The notes: generated by a model not told the origin, from the letters alone. Counted from the stretch's first letter, positions 44,205-55,665 are shown. The stretch is DNA of 64,000 nucleotides from Bagarius yarrelli (GCA_005784505.1 VCAZ01000012.1:1925511-1989510), one strand, 5' to 3'. A program made the numbers and translations.

Positions 44205-44380
44205 CACCACCGGCTTATACAGTTACAAATGTATTTATTTAATTCCTTTAAAGCTGTGAACAGACTTGTAATAGCATGTAATCACCAGCAGAGGTCCTGT
44301 TTAATCTTTATGATCAGTTTAATAAAATATACATTAAACAGTTACTAAAGCACCAATACACAAAGTCTATACTAGTAACA
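43483..44380. other. Intergenic with CA/GT microsatellites
   Basis: (CA)n 43774-43806, GT-rich 43913-43946, (GT)n 44170-44201. No gene. Confidence 0.5.
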
Positions 44381-44384
44381 AGGA

Positions 44385-44575
44385 TAATCTTTCCTTTTCT
44401 TTCCTTTTCTTTCCTTTTCTTTTCTTCTTTTCTTTTTTTTCTTTTCTTTTTTTTTCTTTCTCCTTGTTTTATGTTTTAATTTTTTTTCCCTTTTTCTTTT
44501 CTTTTTTCTTTTCTTTTCCTTTCCTTTCCTTTCTTCTCTTTTCTTTTTTCAGTTCTTTTCTTTTTCTTTCCTCTT
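44385..44575. repeat. CTTTT/CCTTT polypyrimidine tract
   Basis: Start of a long pyrimidine-dominated region; TTTCC pentamers at 44386-44420 and 44512-44534. Confidence 0.88.
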
Positions 44576-44935
44576 CTGGGTTGGGGGCGGGGTCTGGTCG
44601 GGGGTTTTCTTTGGTCTTTTCTCCTTCTTCTTTCTTCTGGTGTGTGTTCGGGTAGGGTGTGGCGTTTGTGGTTTTCGGGTGGGTGGGGTCCGCGGGTTGG
44701 GGGGTGTGGCAGTTGGGTGGGGGGGGCCTCCCGGGGGTGCGCGTGGTGTCCGGGCCTAGCCGTTCCGAGAGCGTGAGATGGGCCTTTTCCGGTCTTGTTG
44801 GGGTGTGAGAAGGCGGGAGTGAGCTGGTAGAGGCGTGGGGCTCGGGCGTTTCTGTTGTTGGGGTGTGCGGTTCAGTGCTTGGGGAGGGGGAGTGATGATA
44901 TGGAGTGGGTCAGGGTGGGAAGAAGAAACCAGAAA
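44576..44935. other. G-rich, A-poor island 1
   Basis: Many GGG and GGGG runs on + (GGGTTGGGGGCGGGG, GGTGGGGGGGGCC), CpG dinucleotides, very little A. G-quadruplex potential is obvious. It sits inside a T/C tract and has no repeat periodicity. Could be misassembled low-quality reads. Confidence 0.6.
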
Positions 44936-45060
44936 ACCATTTCTATTTCATGCTCTCTTCCTATTTCTTTCTTCTTCCTTTGTCTTTCCTTTTCTTTGCT
45001 TTTTTTTCTTTTTCGTTGTTTCTTTTCATTTCAGTTCCTTTCTTTTTTCCTTTTTTTCTG
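44936..45060. repeat. Polypyrimidine spacer
   Basis: T/C-rich sequence between the two G-rich islands. Confidence 0.85.
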
Positions 45061-45300
45061 TGTGCGGATTCTTTCGGTCGTGGGGGTGTGGGGGTGTAGT
45101 GTTTATTGGGATTAGGTTAAGGATGGTGGGGCGGGGTGTATGGGAAATTTGGGGTGTGTGCGGGGGGAGGGGGTTGGGAGTGATTACGGTGGGGGGGGGG
45201 TGTGGGTGGTTTATAGGGGAGGGGGGAGGGGGGGTTGTCGCGGTGAAAGTCCCAGTGCGTATGTGGGGTTGCGTCCCTAAAATCTGAGGTTCGTCCCTAG
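45061..45300. other. G-rich, A-poor island 2
   Basis: Runs of up to 10 G (about 45191-45200) with GT spacers; same character as island 1. Confidence 0.6.
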
Positions 45301-45882
45301 TTCCTTGGGCGGTTTGGCGGTCCGTTTTCTTTTGGGCCTCCGTCCCTTTTTGTTTCCCTTTTCTTTCCCTTCTCCCTCCCCCCTACTCCCCCTTCGTGCC
45401 TCCTCTTTTTTCCCCTTTTCCTCTTTTCTTCCTTTCCTTTTTTTACCGTGTGGTCCCTTTTTCCTTTCCTTTTCTTGGTATTTCCCCGTCAACTTGGTCG
45501 CTTGTTGTTTGTCATGATTATTTTCATGTGTGTCACATTTATCCTTAGAGTTAATGATCAAAGTGCATGTGGCTTTGCCTAGTGTCTTCTTGTTCTCTTT
45601 CTCTTTACTTCTTTCTTTCTGCGTGCTTAGTCGGTGTGCTTTGGTCTGTTTCTTCCATTTTTTTTTTGAGTATTTATTTTTTTTTTTCCGTTTTTTGGTC
45701 TGCTGGTTTCTATTCGTTTCTCGTCTCTCATTCTTTTCTTCTTCGTTTCCTTCTTTCTTCTTGTTTCTTCTTCTTCTTAGATCGCCTGGTTCTCCTTTTT
45801 TCTTACTGGTTCTTTCTTCTTTCTTTCCTTTTTCTTTTTTTTTTTTTTTTTTTTTTTCCGTTTTTCTTTTATCGGTTTTTTG

Positions 45883-45917
<35 letters not shown>

Positions 45918-46434
45918 TTTTGTTTTTTGTTTTTTTTTTTTGTTTTTTGGTTTTTTTCTTTGTGGGTGATTTCCGTTTTCCTTCCTTAGTTCCTTTTTTC
46001 TTTGAATGATTTTCTTTGTGGCCCTCCCTTGTCCTGTGTTCCGCTTTTGAGGATGGAGAGAAAAGTGGAGGGAATCTTTTTCTTTCTTTTTCTTCTTTTT
46101 TCCTGTTTTTATTGTCTTCTCCTTTCCCTCCCTTATTCCTTTTTTCCCCTTTCTTTTCTTTCTTTTTCCTTTTCCTTATTTCCCATTATCCAAGTTCTTT
46201 TCCCTTTTTCCCCCCTGCTTGTTTCTTTTCTTCTTTCTCTTCTCTTCTTTTTCTTCTTTCTTCTTTCCTTGTTTTCTTTTCTTTTCTTTCCTTTTCACAT
46301 TTTTCATTTCATTTCATTCATTTCATTGCATATTCTTCTTTTTCTTTTCTTTTCCTTTCTTGTTCTTCTTTTCTCTTCCGTTTTTTTTTTTTTTTTTTTC
46401 TTTTCTTTTTCTTTGTTTTTTTTTTTTTTTTGTT

Positions 46435-46467
<33 letters not shown>

Positions 46468-46618
46468 CCTTTTCCTTTTTTGTACTGTTTTTCCTTTCTT
46501 TTTCTTTTCCCTTTTCTTTTTTCTTCTGTTTTTTTCCCCGTTTTTGTTTTATTTCTTCTCGCTTCCCTTTCTTCTTTCTTCGTCTTCCTTTCTCTCCTTT
46601 TCCTTCTCTTTTTTTTTC

Positions 46619-46688
<70 letters not shown>

Positions 46689-47070
46689 CCTTTTCCTTTT
46701 CCTTTCTTGTTCTTTTTTCTTTTTTCTTTTCCAATTCATTTCAATTTTGTCTTTTCTTTTCCCCGTCTTGTTTCTTCCTTGTTGCTTTTTTCCTTTCCTT
46801 TTTCTTTATCCTTTTCCTTTTCGTTTCTTTTCATTTTCATTTCATTTCATTTTCATTTTTCATTTCAAGTTTCACATTATTTCATTTCTTTTCTCTCTTG
46901 ATTCCCTTGTTGATTCCCTTCTTCCTTTTTTTTTTTCCTTTTCTTTTCTTTTCTCTTTTCTTTTCTTTCTTTTCCTTTTTCCTTTCCTTTTCTTTCCTTT
47001 TTATTTCTTCTCCTTTCCTTTCCTTTCCTTTCCTTTCCTTTCCTTTCCTTTCCTTTCATTCATTTCCTTT
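45301..47070. repeat. Giant polypyrimidine/poly(T) region
   Basis: About 1.8 kb almost free of purines on +. Includes T homopolymers; the longest, at 46639-46688, is 50 T. Ends in (TTTCC)n at 47010-47056. All long Phe/Ser/Leu frames here (up to 364 codons) are by-products. Confidence 0.92.
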
Positions 47071-47700
47071 CATTTTATACTTGTTTCTACTCAGTTTTCA
47101 TATTTTTTAATGTTTTAAGTATCTCCTGTCTCCTCGCTCCGATTAAGATAATAAACATTTTCCAGCCACTTTATAGTTTTATTAAATCTAAATAGTATTT
47201 TTATTTTGATGTTTATTCTTTTCCCTCTTTTGTTCATTTTATTTTCCTCTCATGTTTTTTCCGTCATGGTGTTCATGTATAAATGAGATCAGAAAGAGAG
47301 GGTTTGTGTTTTTTTATTATAAAGTTACACTGGGCCAATGTCAGGGGTTAAAATTTTAGTAAACATTAAATTATTCTGAAATTATAGAATTATTTGGAAG
47401 TGTGTGTCTCTTTCTTAGTGTCCTCCTGAGCTGGAGGGTGCAGGGTTTCTGCACTGGATTATCTGATGCACATATTTGATCTGCTACAGGTTTTCCACCG
47501 GATGTCCTTTCAGTGTAAGAACTAGTTCTTAGTATCCCAGCCAATCAAATGACAGATCACTAGAAAGCCCAGGATGTCCTCTGTAGCTTAAAAAATAAAA
47601 AAACGTGCTTGAAAAAATGAAAAAGAAAAATATAAAACAAAATGTCCATTAGAGAGGACACAGGTGAACAGGACAGATCTCAGGAGGATATATACTGCAT
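47071..47700. other. Intergenic unique sequence
   Basis: Nothing recognised. Confidence 0.4.
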
Positions 47701-47724
47701 TTACTCTGTGTGTATAAATATTTA

Positions 47725-47868
47725 ATATCTTTCTCTCTTTCTCTCTTTTTTGTTTTCTTTTTTTTGTTTTCTCTCCCTCTTTTCTCTCCCTCTCTTGCTC
47801 TTTTTCTCTTTCTCTTGTTCTTTCTTTCTCGTTCTCTCCCTCTCTTTCATTCTCTCCCTTTCTCTCTC

Positions 47869-47922
<54 letters not shown>

Positions 47923-47938
47923 GCCCCCCCCCCCTCTT
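47725..47938. repeat. (CT)n polypyrimidine tract
   Basis: Pure CT at 47870-47922, followed by a C run. Confidence 0.92.
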
Positions 47939-48500
47939 CCTGATGATCAATCACACTCATTGCTTTTCGCTTAATGGCGTTTAGATGTCATTTTCTCTAT
48001 TGACAGCAGGTGGCAGGATCCATACATTGACAAAAGAGACAATCTCAAGCTGTGTGTGTGTCTGTGTGTGTGTGTGTGTGTGTTTGTGTATACTGTATCT
48101 CACCATCCCAGGCCCTTAAATCCAACTTAATATCAGTTCAGACTTTACAGACTCCAGGAATCCCATTGTGAGCTCAGAGTTAGTGTTCGAAAGTTCTCCC
48201 TGCCGTCACTCGGTTCCTGCTGTCTGTTTTCACTTCCTGCTGTTACGGGCGACGTGTGTTCTGTCACGTTCTCCACACATGGAACATTAACAGCACATTA
48301 ACGCAGACTAACACTCTCGCTACAAGGTGAATGGTTAATAATTGAACAGGAGGATTGGCCTGGGATGCATAAACTGAAGAGAATCCGTCTGTACATCAGC
48401 ACCGTTTCTGAATTAACCCTAAACTCACTTTAGATCCAGAATAAAGTTGATCAGATATCATTAAAAAGCAGCTAAAAGGAGTCAAGTCATGTCACATAAT
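47939..48500. other. Intergenic; weak CTCF-like motif at 48003-48015
   Basis: ACAGCAGGTGGCA differs from the CTCF core in its first base. (GT)n at 48052-48085. No gene. Confidence 0.35.
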
Positions 48501-48502
48501 CA

Positions 48503-48640
48503 GTAAGTGGTACCTCACTGGTTAAGGTGTTGAACTGCTAATCAGAAGATTGTCAGTTCAATTCCCAGCACCACCAAGCTGGGCCCCTAAATAAGGCCCC
48601 TCAACCCTCACCTGCTCAGTTAGATAAAAATACCAGAATT
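48503..48640 (+). mobile_element. tRNA-derived SINE, shortened
   Basis: Head AAGTGGTACCTCACTGGTTA, B box CAGTTCAATTCCCAGC, short middle, tail lost. Confidence 0.8.
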
Positions 48641-48734
48641 GTGCCAATAAATGAATTAAAAAATTCAATAAATTAATTAAACAATCAATCAATCAAGTCT
48701 GATTTATATAACATACATCTGCTTTCCGAGTGCT

Positions 48735-49062
48735 TGTTTTGCCTGGGTGGGTTTCTGTCTGGTGTTACCTGATTGGGTGTGTTTCTGTCCGGTGTTACCT
48801 GATTGGGTGTGTTTCTGTCCGGTGTTACCTGATTGGGTGTGTTCCCACACAGTGTTAACTGATTTGGTGTGTTCCTGTCCAGTGTTGCCTGATTTGGTGG
48901 GTTCCAGTCCATTTTTGCCTGATTGGGTGGGTTCCCGCCTAATGTTGCCTGATTTGGTGGGTTCCAATCCAGTGTTTACAGATTGTGTGTGTTCCCCGCC
49001 ATTGTTTACACATTGAGTGTGTTCCTGCCCAGTGTTTACAGATTGGGTGTGTTCCCACTCAC
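48735..49062. repeat. 30-bp minisatellite, about 11 copies
   Basis: Unit GATTGGGTGTGTTTCTGTCC plus GGTGTTACCT. The copies at 48781-48840 are exact 30-mers; later copies diverge (ACCT to GCCT or TACA). Since 30 is 10 codons, three frames stay open. Not coding. Confidence 0.93.
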
Positions 49063-49317
49063 TTTCTCTCTCCGTTTGCTACATTAGACATCATCATGAT
49101 CATCATCATCAAAAAATCTAATTTTATCTTGTTCTTCTTCTCTCCTGTAAATGGATTTATGGAGGAGTAAATCAGGAAGTGAAGAGAGGACAGCTTTATT
49201 ACTCAGCTCTGTAACGCTGTGTCCTGTCCTCAGTCCTCAGTCCCTACTGAGAGTGATTTAGAATCCAGTGACTCGAACCACAAGAAGCAGTGAGTAATTA
49301 GCCAGTCTTTACCATCT

Positions 49318-49320
<3 letters not shown>
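49063..49320. other. Intergenic unique sequence
   Basis: Nothing recognised besides (CAT)n near 49092-49110. Confidence 0.4.

Positions 49321-49371
<51 letters not shown>
49320..49371. repeat. (GT)n microsatellite
   Basis: Uninterrupted, about 50 bp. Confidence 0.95.
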
Positions 49372-49434
49372 TTAGAAAGCAAGTTGACCAAAACAAAAAC
49401 ACAGTAGAGTAAAAGTGATAATGTACTTGATGTG

Positions 49435-49548
49435 GGGCAGTGGTAGCTCAATCAGATGATCTGGGTTCAAGCCTCACCACTGCCAAGCTGACACTGTTGG
49501 GCCCTTGAACAAGGCCCTTAACCCTCAACTGCTCAATAGATAAAAAAA
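49435..49548 (+). mobile_element. tRNA-derived SINE with internal deletion
   Basis: AGTGGTAGCTCAATCAGATG joins the A box directly to the anticodon-side sequence; middle GGGCCCTTGAACAAGGCCC intact. Confidence 0.78.
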
Positions 49549-49584
49549 ATACTACTGAGCACATTTATATTTATATGTCTAGCT

Positions 49585-49735
49585 TCATCCAGACTAACCA
49601 ATATTTATTTAGTTTTTTATCAAGCTGAGTAGATGAGGGTTGGGGGCCTTGCTCAGGAGCCCAGCAGTGGACAAACCCAACAATTTTCTGATCAGCAGTC
49701 ACCTTAGCACCATAGCCACTGCGCTACCAGTTTAT
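49585..49735 (-). mobile_element. tRNA-derived SINE
   Basis: Middle GGGCCTTGCTCAGGAGCCC and tRNA half ending CACTGCGCTACCA. Tail partly kept at 49585-49600. Confidence 0.75.
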
Positions 49736-50094
49736 CAGCGCTTATATCAGCGCTTGTCTTTAAACACAACAGAGGCTTCCAAATGTTTACATTTCTCTCT
49801 ATATTTTTTAGGATTTTAATTTGTCTTGTCTGTTTATTTAAAAACACTAAAAGAGGAAATCGTTTCCTTTTGCTTATCGAGATTAACAGTAATAATTAGT
49901 TAGTAAGTTCATTAATGACTCTATTAGAAAGACACATCTGTGTGTGTTTGTGTGTGTGTGTGTCTGTGTTTGTGTGTAGCCTGTGTTCGCTCTCAGAGGT
50001 CCTTACACATCGACACCTGACACACTGAAATGTTGTAAAGTTTTTGTTTTGTTTAGTTAAACAGGCACTGATAAGACAAAGACAATGAACCAGT

Positions 50095-50130
<36 letters not shown>

Positions 50131-50260
50131 TCACACACAGCTGGAGGAATCCTAGCGTTTATTATTAATGACAACAGAACAGACACACAAAGAAAGAAGC
50201 TATAAGAGGAGGTTAGATCCATACATTAAACCTTACACACTTCCTGTACACACAGATATG
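49736..50260. other. Intergenic with GT/CA microsatellites
   Basis: GT-rich 49940-49977; (CA)n 50098-50127. No gene. Confidence 0.5.
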
Positions 50261-50261
50261 T

Positions 50262-50422
50262 ATCAGTGGTAGTGGTAGCCCAGTGGTTAAGCTGTTGAAA
50301 TGCTTATTGTAAGATCGCAGTTTAATTCCCAGCACCACCAAGGCTCTACTGCTGGGCCCCTGAGCAAGGCCCTTAATCCCTAATTGCTCAGTTGTATTAA
50401 TGAGATAAATGTAAGTCGCTAA
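50262..50422 (+). mobile_element. tRNA-derived SINE
   Basis: Head AGTGGTAGCCCAGTGGTTAA, B box CAGTTTAATTCCCAGC, middle GGGCCCCTGAGCAAGGCCC, tail ending at GTAAGTCGCT. Confidence 0.88.
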
Positions 50423-50454
50423 GGTACAAAACTACCTTAATTATACGATGAAGG

Positions 50455-51024
50455 GTAACTGTGATCTGTAGTGAGAGCAGGGAGCAGGTGGAGGTACACC
50501 TGGAGAGGTGGAGGTTTGTTCTGGAGAGAAGAGGAATGAAAGTCAGTTGTAGAAAGACTGAATACATGTGTGTGAATGAAAGGGAAGGAAGTGAAACAGT
50601 GAGATTACAGAGTGAAGAGGTGAAGAAAGTACAGGAGTTTAAGTACTTAAGGTCAACAGTCCAGAGCAAGGGAAACGAGGTGAAGAAGCGAGTGTAGGCC
50701 AGTTGGAATGGGTGGAGAAATCTGCCAGGAGTGATGTGTGAGAAGAAAATTAGAGGAAATCAAAGAGAAGGTGTAGAAGAAGTTTCGGGGACAAAATCAG
50801 AGAGGACAGACTGAGATGGTTTGGACATGTTCAGAAGAGAGAGGGAGAGAGAGAGTAGAAATATTGGTAGAAGGTTGTTGGCCATGGATCTGCAGGCAGG
50901 AGGAGGCCAAAGAGGACGGATATTAATGTGATAAATGAGGACAGGAAGTCAGAGGAATAAGGAGGCAGACGATTTGCTGTGGTGACCCCGGAAGGTAAAA
51001 AAAACAAAGAAGAAGAAGAAGATA
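50455..51024 (+). mobile_element. Non-LTR retrotransposon (LINE) 3' fragment, RTE-like
   Basis: Encodes a decayed reverse-transcriptase C-terminal part: ICSESREQVEVHLERWRFVL, then KTEYMCVNEREGS, then EVKKVQEFKYL. After a frameshift and deletion comes LRWFGHVQ and the end, with a (GAA)n tail at 51008-51020. The catalytic YADD lies just 5' of the break and is missing. Clade is a guess from the C-terminal wording. Confidence 0.75.
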
Positions 51025-51196
51025 CAATTAAGGGTAAGGGCTTTGCCTTGAGTTTAAATTCTTAAGCTTCTAATGAGCAGCACAGCACCTTCTCCACTGA
51101 GCTACCGATTGCGTTTGCCTAATTTCAGATTCTAGGCCCATGTGTCATTCACTAAACAACTAAAGCAAAACTGCAAACTTGTTGTGAGTCAAAGGT

Positions 51197-51244
51197 GCAG
51201 TAGGACATGTTGGAAAATGCTAACTGTAGCCTGATAGCATTGAG
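51197..51244 (+). repeat. Short dispersed repeat shared with 4868-4914
   Basis: Second copy of the GCAGTAGGACA...GATAGCA element, here not joined to a SINE head. Confidence 0.7.
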
Positions 51245-51574
51245 AGTATACATCCGATAAGAATCTATAAAATCATATCAATACATTTAGACCACGTAAC
51301 GATTGCTATCATGAGGACAAATAAAAAAAGAAGACATAGAGGACAATTCGTATTGTAGCAGTTTGAACAGTATTTTAGAGGAAAGATATAAGCAGAAAAT
51401 CACCAAACATCTGGAATGTTATCATAACGACATGGCCATTTAAGCATCTACTTTGTTCTCCAGACATCATTTTACACTAAAGGACAAATAAAAAAGGTAC
51501 AAAATATAAATAAATATAAAAAATTACTACATTTAAGAGCCAATGACTGCATGTTTCCGCTTCCCATCTCATCC
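51245..51574. other. Intergenic unique sequence
   Basis: Nothing recognised. Confidence 0.4.
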
Positions 51575-51735
51575 CAGTAAGTTGGGGGCCAGAGCGCAGG
51601 GTCATCTATGATACAGCGCCCCTGGAGCAGGAAGTTAAGGGTCTTGCTCAGGACCCACAGTGGATGGCTTGCCGTGTGGAGCTTAAACCCACGTGGTTCT
51701 GCCTACAGTCAATCAAATTACCCTTTGCACCCTGC
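51575..51735 (-). mobile_element. tRNA-derived SINE, alternative tail
   Basis: CAGAGCGCAGGGTCATCTAT and ATACAGCGCCCCTGGAGCAG are the complement of the tail seen at 18180-18240. Same subfamily. Confidence 0.75.
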
Positions 51736-53040
51736 CCCCAAAGCAGAATCCTACATTGTTTCATTAGCTTGTCAATAACAATAGTTGTTTTTTGTCCATA
51801 TGAGAACTTTTCTATTTTGTCCCTTTGTTGATTCACAACAAGCATAAACTGCTTCTACACTCTCAATTTTAGCATTCGGTTGTTTAATTTACTAAAACTA
51901 ACCACTCTTATGCGCCGAACATCACGTAAGACACCAATTATTACAAAAAAACCCGGGTATTCTGTGTGTAACTGCATCACAGAGTTTTAACTTGTTACAC
52001 TCGTCTTTATTAATTTTGTATAACTGTGTTTTAGTGTGCAGCTTTCAGCTCCCTGTAAAGTTAGCCTGTCACAACATTACAATTTTAAATAGGAAAAGAA
52101 ATTTTTTATAAACAAAAATAAAAGTTAGCGACCGCCTAACCCAAAGTAACTGTGTGTGATGTGTGTGTGTGTGTATTAAAGGCAGATCAGCAAATAAAGG
52201 CCTGACTCCAGCACGGTGCACTTTCCCAGCCACTAACTCGATCATGAATTATAGATGCTCTAGGAGCCGCGCAGCTTTCGTTCGCTCTTCCGAATCTGCT
52301 TTAAAGGACATCCAGGTGGGGGTTCGATTAGGGAGACAAAACGCCCCACTGACACAAATACCACATCAATGACACACGGTATGACAACGACTTTTCGTAC
52401 ATGCTCAACTATACCATGGACATTTGTTCAGTGTGCGTTGCCTTGTTTACTGTCTGTGATGTAGCACATGTGTTTACGACTCATCGAACCTTCCTGTCTG
52501 CGAACCCATATGAAAAAATATAATCGATAGAACTGTGGAAAAATTCCTGTGGTAAATACTGTATGTTTTGAAGCCTACTGAGTAAATATATCGGTAATTG
52601 CAAACCTGTGGTACTTGTTGTGTAATTCTACTCACTTATAGTTACTCATAACAATGACACATTAATTATTATAGTAAATTTTCAGCACAATCACAGAAAA
52701 GCATACAACACACCCAAATCCCTCAACCTGTTACCACTCTTTATTTATTTAAAACATTTCCCGAATCGTCATCTGACATTGCTGTCCATTAGAAATGAGA
52801 TCTGGTCTTTCACACCGGAACACCTTCCTCCATTATACCTTTTCCCAACTCTTTAACAATACTATTGATCAGTTCACTATAGTTCTTAGTTTGGCTATAC
52901 ATCACCAAGTGTACATAATATAGCAAACTAAATGCTTTAGCAATCTATCGAGACAATGAGCACCTGAAGGTAATAAGGACAATAAAAAAAAACAATTAAC
53001 ACTTTGCTCATGAGAACTCATCGTCCTAGAATCAAGGGGA
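51736..53040. other. Intergenic; unique block 52150-52380
   Basis: 52190-52370 is repeat-free and moderately GC-rich (GGAGCCGCGCAGCTTTCG) and might be conserved. Elsewhere nothing recognised. Confidence 0.35.
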
Positions 53041-53069
53041 AGGTGCACAAGACATGGTGATACAGTATT

Positions 53070-53430
53070 ATGTATGGTTTGGAGACACTGGTGATACCTG
53101 CTATGATTACGTTAGAGCCGTGTAGACCCAGGCTATAATGTAATGGTTTTAGAGACCGGTGAGACCATCTTATGATGTATGTGTAGAGACAGTGGTGAGA
53201 CGCTAGATGTCTGGTTTAGACACAGTGGTTATGCCATCTATGATTGTATGGTTTAGAGACATATTTGGTTTAGACCAGCTATGAATTCTGGTTATAGACA
53301 CAGTGGTTAGGCCAGCTTGATGTATGGTGTTTATAGACAGGAGTGAGACAGCTTTATTGTATGGGTTAGAGACAGTGGTGAGACCCCTAATGATGTATGG
53401 TTTAGAAGACAGTGGTGAGACCAGGATGGT
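53070..53430. repeat. Irregular minisatellite of about 36-40 bp
   Basis: Roughly nine copies of GATGTATGGTTTAGAGACAG followed by TGGTGAGACCAGCTAT, with many indels between copies. Confidence 0.8.
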
Positions 53431-54370
53431 AGGAAATGTTTTTCCTTCCTGTCCTCTGTTTCAATTGGTCCCAATTGTTTCTAGCCCCGCCCCTTGTCAC
53501 TGTTCTTACTATACAATAAAGATTTCCTTTCCTAGTTAGTTCCTTAATAATTCTTGTTTAACTCAATCGTCGCTAGTTTCCTCTCTTCTATTTCTACTGT
53601 CTCATTACACTCCTCATCATCTATAAACTTTAGAAGAGAGAGACAGTTTAAGCAAAGCGGCTGATTGGTTAGCTGTTGACACCTTATGACACATCAGTTG
53701 TAGTAGAAATTCACATTTTAAATAAAAGCATTTAGACTTAAAAATTAAAAATGGTTTTAATCTAAATAAAAAAAAGTGAATTGAGCAGAAGAAAAAGGAT
53801 GAAGAGTATGAAGTGATATAAAAAGAGAAAGAGAAGAGAGAGAGAGAGAGAGAGAAGAATAAGAGGAAGCCGTCACACTTAATGATAATGTGTTTTGAAA
53901 TTTCATCGTCATAGTAACCGGCAATGACACCAAGCGACTGGCTGAGCACAGATGCAGGTCACTGCGTCACACTGCAACTGTGTGTGTGTGTGTTTGTGAA
54001 CGCGGGATGGCCTTTCCATAATATCACATGGATCTGTGAAGAAATCTTTGTGTGCATGTGTGTGTGTAGGTGTGTGTGTGGGGATGCAGGTGTGTGTATT
54101 TGTGTAGGTGGCATTTAAGCTAACACAACGGTCAATCTCTATGCAGGTCACTAACAGTGACATCATCATAACACACACACTCACACACACACAACACAAC
54201 ACACCCCTAAACTTTCACTCCATCTAAAACCCTCAACAAGAAGCATTTTCTTTTATTCTGTGTGAAGACACACACACACACAGTCCTTATACCTGTCCCT
54301 ATATGTTTGGAGTATCTTTGTTCCCTGGCTTCTTGTCGCTATAGCTACCTTTTGTCTTTTTTCATCTCTT
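53431..54370. other. Intergenic with small GA and GT repeats
   Basis: (GA)n at 53835-53854; GT-rich 53980-54110; CA-rich 54170-54205. No gene. Confidence 0.5.
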
Positions 54371-54374
54371 TTGT

Positions 54375-54650
54375 GTAACATGTAGCGTTAGGATCATGGA
54401 TTCAATTCCCAGAAACTATAAGCTGCCTCTTCTGGGCCCCCGATTAAAGCCCTTAACCCTCAACTGCGGCTTCTGCTGGGCCCCTGATCAAGGCCCCTAA
54501 CCCTCCACTGTGGAAAGTGATAGCTCAGTGTTAGGTGTTGGACTCGGGTGAAAGCTTAGGGTTCAATTCCCAGCACCATCAAGCTTCCACTGCTGGGCCC
54601 CTGAGCAAGGCCCTTAACCTCCAGTTGCTCAGATGTATAAAAATATTTAT
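54375..54650 (+). mobile_element. Composite tRNA-derived SINEs
   Basis: At least two partial copies precede one nearly intact copy at 54515-54645 (AAAGTGATAGCTCAGTGTTA, GGTTCAATTCCCAGCACC, GGGCCCCTGAGCAAGGCCC). The middle motif occurs three times, at about 54436, 54477 and 54595. Confidence 0.8.
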
Positions 54651-55665
54651 AATTTAAACTCTGTGATATTATTTTTTTTCCATTTCTATTACCTTGCAGT
54701 TGAAATCTCCTTAACAAGAAATTCAAAAAAAAATTTATACTCTTTAATAAACGTTTGATTATATTATATTCCATGTTTGCTTTTTGACATTTTAACACAG
54801 AACAGACCCAAGTCCGACTGGCGACAATGAGATAAAGAAGGAGAAAAACAGCATTAAGGAAAAGCTTTAGATTTTTACTATATAAAAGTAGAATATGTAA
54901 AAAAATCTCGCAGAAGACAATATGTACCGTCTATATCAGTAAAAGCCCTGTGGTGATTGTACACACAAGGATTGCGTGTGTAAGTGTTGTGTCTCGTCTT
55001 CTGTCTCTGTCCACGCTGGGTGAACTGTTCTCCATTGACTTACAAACCAGCGTGTGTCCAACACAGTGCCTATTTTTCTGTAATAATAGCTCGCAGCCAT
55101 AGTGTTCAATTAGGTATGGGTTCATTACTACAAATAGTAGGCACGAGCGACAGCACACACACCACACACACACACAGCCGCTCCGCCTGTCCTGGGGTTT
55201 TGTTTTGTTTCAGTCAGAGAGATGAACGACCTGAGAGCAGAAGTGACAGCGGACACTCAGCTGTTCACCTCTACCCCTGGCCGCATCAAACTTTTAGAAC
55301 TTGTCTTAATGTCACTGGTTCTTCTCTCAATCTTACTCATAATCCCGTCTATGTATTTATTTCAGTGAGGTAACCTAAACTAAATTCCCTTCTCGTTTGG
55401 ATCTCCTCATTGATTTGCTGAAATTTTTAGTGTCGGCCATCATTTAATGAGGTCCATTGCTTGTATTGCAGCCATTGACCACTCAGAAGCTTCGATTACA
55501 ATGCTGCTAATTTCGATTTGTTGCACAATCATTCAAAATCATTTTTTTTATTCTTTTTCTCCCTTTTTTGTTTAACTACTAATAGATAATAATAACACAA
55601 TCTTCAATTTGATCTTTACGCTCTTTAAATCCCTGTGAAAAATGCCAAATCAGACATAGAGGTCA
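54651..55665. other. Intergenic unique sequence
   Basis: Short CA-rich run at 55155-55180. No gene or repeat family recognised. Confidence 0.4.

Noticed and set aside
46002..47118. Phe/Leu/Ser-rich frames of 299-364 codons, suggesting membrane proteins
   Set aside because: They translate a T/C tract. All three frames are open and equally biased.
50461..50697. A 78-codon gene encoding a WRFVLERRGMKV-like protein
   Set aside because: It is the C-terminal part of a LINE reverse transcriptase, broken by a frameshift and lacking the catalytic site.
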